15,981 bases of DNA from Hyphomicrobiales bacterium (GTDB taxonomy: Bacteria > Pseudomonadota > Alphaproteobacteria > Rhizobiales > Beijerinckiaceae): NCBI GenBank assembly GCA_947374125.1, contig CANCAR010000040.1, positions 1 through 15,981 on the forward strand, read 5' to 3'. The translations under genes and the position numbers were made by a program. Shown here in pieces: positions 13,010-15,981 of this stretch. The notes beneath the pieces are model-generated. The model ran no database searches. It was not told the origin of the DNA and saw only the letters and a list, made by a program, of their open reading frames with translations. How positions within the stretch are numbered: position 1 is the first letter of the stretch; every line of letters begins with the position of its first letter.

Positions 13010-15451
13010 ATGCCGTCATTCTCGAAGAGTTTAGAACAGGTTCTTCATAAGGCGCTCGCTCTCGCCAATGAGCGCCGCCATGAATATGCGACGCTTGAGC
13101 ATTTGTTGCTTGGCCTGATGGAAGACCGCGATGCGGTCGCTGTCATGCGGGCCTGCGGCGTGGACCTTGATATTCTGCGGCATAGCCTCGTCGAATATAT
13201 CGACAGCGAGCTGACGACGCTTGTCACCGCAGTACCAGCCGACGCCAAACCGACGGCTGGTTTCCAGCGCGTCATTCAACGCGCTGTGATCCATGTGCAA
13301 TCCTCTGGTCGCGAGGAAGTAACAGGAGCCAATATCCTTGTGGCGCTGTTTGCGGAGCGCGAGAGCTATGCCGCTTACTTCCTGCAAGAGCAGGATATGA
13401 CGCGCTATGATGCTGTGAATTACATTTCCCACGGCATTGCTAAGCGGAATGGCACAACGACCGCCCCGCCTGAAACGGACCACGATGAAGACGCAGCCGA
13501 CCGTCCGGAGAATACTGGCGAACAGGGAGGCGGGCAAAAAAAGAAAGGCGAAGCGCTCGACGCCTATTGCGTTAATTTGAACAAAAAGGCCGCCGAGGGG
13601 AGGATCGATCCTCTCATTGGTCGTGAGGCTGAAGTGAAGCGCACCATTCAGGTGTTATGCCGCAGGCAGAAGAATAATCCTTTGCTCGTGGGAGAGCCCG
13701 GTGTCGGCAAAACCGCTATCGCCGAAGGTTTGGCGCTGAAAATCACGCGCGGCGAAGTGCCAGCCGTTCTGCAAGGTGCAACTGTATTTGCTCTCGATAT
13801 GGGTCTTTTGCTGGCAGGTACGCGTTACCGGGGCGACTTCGAAGAGAGGTTGAAGCAGGTCGTTAAAGAGATCGAGCAACATCCGAATGCCGTTCTGTTT
13901 ATCGACGAGATTCACACGGTCATTGGTGCAGGGGCGACTTCTGGCGGCGCTATGGATGCATCGAACCTGCTAAAGCCGGCTTTGGCACAAGGAGCCCTGC
14001 GCTGTATCGGCTCTACAACTTACAAGGAATTCCGTCAGTTTTTCGAGAAAGATCGTGCGCTGTTGCGGCGGTTTCAAAAGATTGACGTCAATGAGCCCTC
14101 TATTCCCGATACAATTGAAATCCTCAAAGGGCTCAAACCTTACTATGAAGAGTTTCATGGGTTGCGTTATTCAAACGATGCCATAAAGGCTGCTGTAGAA
14201 CTCTCCGCGCGCTACATCCATGATCGGAAATTGCCCGACAAGGCCATTGACGTGATCGATGAAAGTGGCGCAGCGCAAATGTTATTAACCGAGAGCCGTC
14301 GCCGTAAAACCATTGGCGTCGCCGAAATTGAGGCGACCGTATCCACGATGGCGCGAATTCCGCCAAAGACCGTCTCGAAAGATGATACAGAGGTTCTTAA
14401 ATCGCTGGAAGAGACTCTGAAGCGGGTGGTTTACGGTCAGGATGCGGCCATTTCGGCCCTGACCTCCGCCATTAAACTGGCCCGCGCTGGACTGCGCGAT
14501 CCAGAAAAGCCAATTGGTTCTTATCTCTTCGCTGGTCCGACGGGTGTTGGTAAAACCGAGGTGGCCCGCCAGCTGGCGGCCTCCCTTGGTGTTGAGATTA
14601 AGCGGTTTGACATGTCCGAATATATGGAACGCCACGCCATTTCGCGGCTGATCGGCGCGCCTCCCGGATATGTAGGTTTTGATCAGGGTGGCCTCCTGAC
14701 AGATGCTGTCGATCAGCATCCCCATTGCGTTCTTTTGCTCGATGAAATCGAAAAGGCCCATCCAGACCTCTTCAATATTCTTCTCCAAGTGATGGATCAT
14801 GGCAAGCTTACCGATCACCACGGCAAAACGGTCGATTTCCGCAATGTCATATTGATTATGACAACCAATGCTGGGGCTGCCGACCTTGCTAAATCAGCCT
14901 TCGGATTTACCCGGACGAAGCGGGAAGGCGATGACCAAGAGGCGATCACCCGCATGTTTGCGCCGGAATTCCGTAACCGGCTCGATCAAATCATTTCCTT
15001 TGGACAGCTTCCGAAGGAAGTAGTCAGCAAAGTCGTCGATAAGTTTGTGCTTCAGCTTGAAGCGCAACTCGCCGACCGCAATGTTACCATTGAACTGTCG
15101 GACGAGGCGCGGGTTTGGCTTGTCGACCACGGTTACGATGAGACGATGGGAGCAAGGCCAATGGCCCGGCTCATCCAGTCGGCGATCAAGCAACAGCTTG
15201 CCGAGGAATTGCTGTTCGGTAAACTCAAAAATGGCGGTGGCGTTCGGGTCATCGTGGTTTCGGGTGAAAAGGGTGACAAGCTAGGTTTTGAGTACCTTAA
15301 TGGTCCCGTTGTACCGAAGCCCGAAAAGGCGGTTGCGGAAGCAAAATCGAAGGCTAGTGCTGTTAGAAGGACGCCAACGGGTTCGGCCCGCCCTAAGATT
15401 AAAAGTATAATCGACAAGCCAGTGCGAACCGTGCCAAAGGTCCCCCTGTAA
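13010..15451 (+). CDS. clpA: ClpA, ATPase/unfoldase subunit of the ClpAP protease
   Basis: An 813-residue AAA+ hexameric unfoldase that unfolds substrates, including those brought by ClpS, and threads them into ClpP. Two Clp_N repeats lie at about 1-145. A charged linker follows (about 150-180), then the D1 module with Walker A GEPGVGKT (228-235) and Walker B LFIDE (296-300). The D2 module has Walker A GPTGVGKT (509-516) and Walker B LLLDE (575-579); there is no long middle domain, which separates it from ClpB. The D2 pore loop is GYVGF (553-557). The ClpP-docking loop appears to be SAFGFTRTK near 629-637. A lysine- and proline-rich tail of about 45 residues follows the D2 small domain. It forms an operon with clpS. 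ClpP is not in the window. Confidence 0.97.
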   Translation: MPSFSKSLEQVLHKALALANERRHEYATLEHLLLGLMEDRDAVAVMRACGVDLDILRHSLVEYIDSELTTLVTAVPADAKPTAGFQRVIQRAVIHVQSSGREEVTGANILVALFAERESYAAYFLQEQDMTRYDAVNYISHGIAKRNGTTTAPPETDHDEDAADRPENTGEQGGGQKKKGEALDAYCVNLNKKAAEGRIDPLIGREAEVKRTIQVLCRRQKNNPLLVGEPGVGKTAIAEGLALKITRGEVPAVLQGATVFALDMGLLLAGTRYRGDFEERLKQVVKEIEQHPNAVLFIDEIHTVIGAGATSGGAMDASNLLKPALAQGALRCIGSTTYKEFRQFFEKDRALLRRFQKIDVNEPSIPDTIEILKGLKPYYEEFHGLRYSNDAIKAAVELSARYIHDRKLPDKAIDVIDESGAAQMLLTESRRRKTIGVAEIEATVSTMARIPPKTVSKDDTEVLKSLEETLKRVVYGQDAAISALTSAIKLARAGLRDPEKPIGSYLFAGPTGVGKTEVARQLAASLGVEIKRFDMSEYMERHAISRLIGAPPGYVGFDQGGLLTDAVDQHPHCVLLLDEIEKAHPDLFNILLQVMDHGKLTDHHGKTVDFRNVILIMTTNAGAADLAKSAFGFTRTKREGDDQEAITRMFAPEFRNRLDQIISFGQLPKEVVSKVVDKFVLQLEAQLADRNVTIELSDEARVWLVDHGYDETMGARPMARLIQSAIKQQLAEELLFGKLKNGGGVRVIVVSGEKGDKLGFEYLNGPVVPKPEKAVAEAKSKASAVRRTPTGSARPKIKSIIDKPVRTVPKVPL

Positions 15452-15460
15452 TTTTTGACG

Positions 15461-15480
15461 TTCTCGATCTTATCCGAGAA
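15461..15480. repeat. Short inverted repeat between clpA and the small membrane protein gene
   Basis: TTCTCG and CGAGAA pair around an eight-base loop, nine bases after the clpA stop and just before the next ATG (15486). There is no T tract after it on the plus strand, so it is not a good terminator. The right arm holds the only purine-rich sequence before the ATG and could mask the ribosome binding site. Confidence 0.3.
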
Positions 15481-15485
15481 AAAAG

Positions 15486-15671
15486 ATGGGAAACAGCGCA
15501 GTGGCGTCATCGCAGCAACAGCGCAATCGTCGGCGGCGTGGGCGGCTACGGTATGAGGATACCGTAGCTTGGCTCATCGTTCCCGTTATTCTTGTTGCAT
15601 TGTTGTACGGGCTATTGGAGTTGGCGCGCCAGTTAAGTGGAACCCCGCTGGGAAAATTCCTTGGATGGTAA
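15486..15671 (+). CDS. Small single-span membrane protein, function unknown
   Basis: A 61-residue open reading frame 34 bases after clpA. It has a cationic N-terminus (QQQRNRRRRGRLR, about 11-23), one hydrophobic segment (TVAWLIVPVILVALLYGLLEL, about 26-46), and a short C-terminal tail. The arginine cluster before the helix predicts an N-in orientation by the positive-inside rule. I do not recognise a family. The fit of composition to a membrane protein and the close spacing to clpA favour a real gene, but the ribosome binding site is weak (GAGA, five bases away). Confidence 0.6.
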   Translation: MGNSAVASSQQQRNRRRRGRLRYEDTVAWLIVPVILVALLYGLLELARQLSGTPLGKFLGW

Positions 15672-15832
15672 TAGGGGAAGGGTTGGGCGCTTTCGATTTC
15701 TGGTTCAGTTAGACTTTAACCAGTTCAAACTTGCTTCTATCCACCCGAACCTTGCTCCTATGTATCCCAATTCATAGTCTCATGTGTCCGATCATATCAT
15801 CTCGTCTCATCCACTCGAACCGTGCTTTTAAC
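15672..15832. other. Non-coding stretch with degenerate short repeats next to an IS element
   Basis: No open reading frame is convincing here. The core CCAC(C/T)CGAACC(T/G)TGCT occurs at 15741-15755 and 15811-15825, 70 bases apart, with two mismatches, and a related copy (TTCAAACTTGCTTCTAT) lies at 15724-15740. An imperfect hairpin (CTGGTT at 15700-15705 with AACCAG at 15718-15723) has no T tract. The region ends at the IS66-type terminal repeat. Confidence 0.4.
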
Positions 15833-15981
15833 GTAAGCTTCCGGTGAACACCGCCTTGCGCGGATTGGATTGATTTAGGACACTGTGCGTATGGATAGTC
15901 ATACACACAGTGCGCAAGTTCAGCGTTTGTCCGTTATTGAGAATGGGCGCCGTCGTCGCTGGACCGCAGATGAGAAGATGC
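15833..15981 (+). mobile_element. IS66-family insertion sequence, left end (truncated by the window)
   Basis: The sequence GTAAGCTTCCGGTGAACACC at 15833 matches the GTAAGC-type ends of IS66-family elements. It is followed 58 bases on by a reading frame with the IS66 OrfA N-terminal signature. IS66 elements duplicate eight bases on insertion, so CTTTTAAC (15825-15832) would be the left copy. The right end and the tnpB and tnpC genes are outside the window. Confidence 0.72.
15891..15981 (+). CDS. IS66-family OrfA (TnpA), N-terminal fragment
   Basis: The first 30 codons of an accessory transposition protein; the gene runs off the right edge. The visible part ends in NGRRRRWTADEKM, which matches the arginine-rich RRRRW(S/T)xxEK opening of the helix-turn-helix in IS66 OrfA proteins. 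A Shine-Dalgarno (AGGA) lies ten bases before the ATG. OrfA is needed for IS66 transposition but is not the DDE transposase, which is TnpC. Whether the element is intact cannot be seen. Confidence 0.75.
   Translation, partial: MDSHTHSAQVQRLSVIENGRRRRWTADEKM

Noticed and set aside
14285..14821. 178-codon minus-strand frame inside clpA
   Set aside because: It is antisense to the conserved second AAA+ module of clpA; no independent support.
15700..15723. CTGGTT/AACCAG hairpin as the terminator of the clp operon
   Set aside because: The stem is short, the loop is long and no T tract follows.

Overview
The window looks like a chromosomal segment of an alphaproteobacterium of moderate GC content. 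Three things point there: a DUF1489 protein, a D-Ala-D-Ala carboxypeptidase / phasin / clpS-clpA neighbourhood, and a membrane J-domain protein whose J domain is C-terminal, as in mitochondrial Tim14/Pam18. No rRNA, tRNA, CRISPR array or prophage was seen. I cannot name the genus.

Left part (1-6748, all on the minus strand): a catabolic or uptake cluster. In transcription order it holds a zinc-dependent L-idonate/sorbitol-type dehydrogenase, a class C beta-lactamase-like serine hydrolase (esterase family VIII type), a small alpha/beta hydrolase, and an HSL-type (family IV) alpha/beta hydrolase. A hairpin that may be a terminator follows, then an intergenic region with a near-perfect operator-like palindrome. 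After that come a Tat-exported family 5 substrate-binding protein, a DppB-type permease, and the first codons of a DppC-type permease that runs off the left edge. The likely logic is import of a peptide-like, glycoside-like or ester-containing solute, hydrolysis by three unrelated or distantly related serine hydrolases, and oxidation of a polyol or sugar-acid product. The substrate cannot be read from the sequence.

Middle part (6909-10496): small housekeeping or poorly characterised genes. These are an ElyC/YdcF-like DUF218 membrane protein (+), DUF3253 and DUF599 proteins (-), and then a rhodanese, a DUF1489 protein and a Tim14-like membrane J-domain protein (+).

Right part (10530-15671): a D,D-carboxypeptidase with a C-terminal SPOR domain (-) is divergent from a phasin (+). 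The phasin has a strong sigma-70-type promoter framed by two TGCA-N-TGCA palindromes and ends in a textbook intrinsic terminator. Next come clpS and clpA, the N-degron adaptor and unfoldase of the ClpAP protease, and a 61-residue single-span membrane protein.

Right edge (15672-15981): non-coding DNA with degenerate short repeats, then the left end of an IS66-family insertion sequence (terminal repeat at about 15833 and the start of orfA at 15891), cut by the window edge.

I did not find a convincing wholly new system. The best leads are the hydrolase/dehydrogenase/ABC cluster with its operator, the paired palindromes at the phasin promoter, and the Tim14-like protein.
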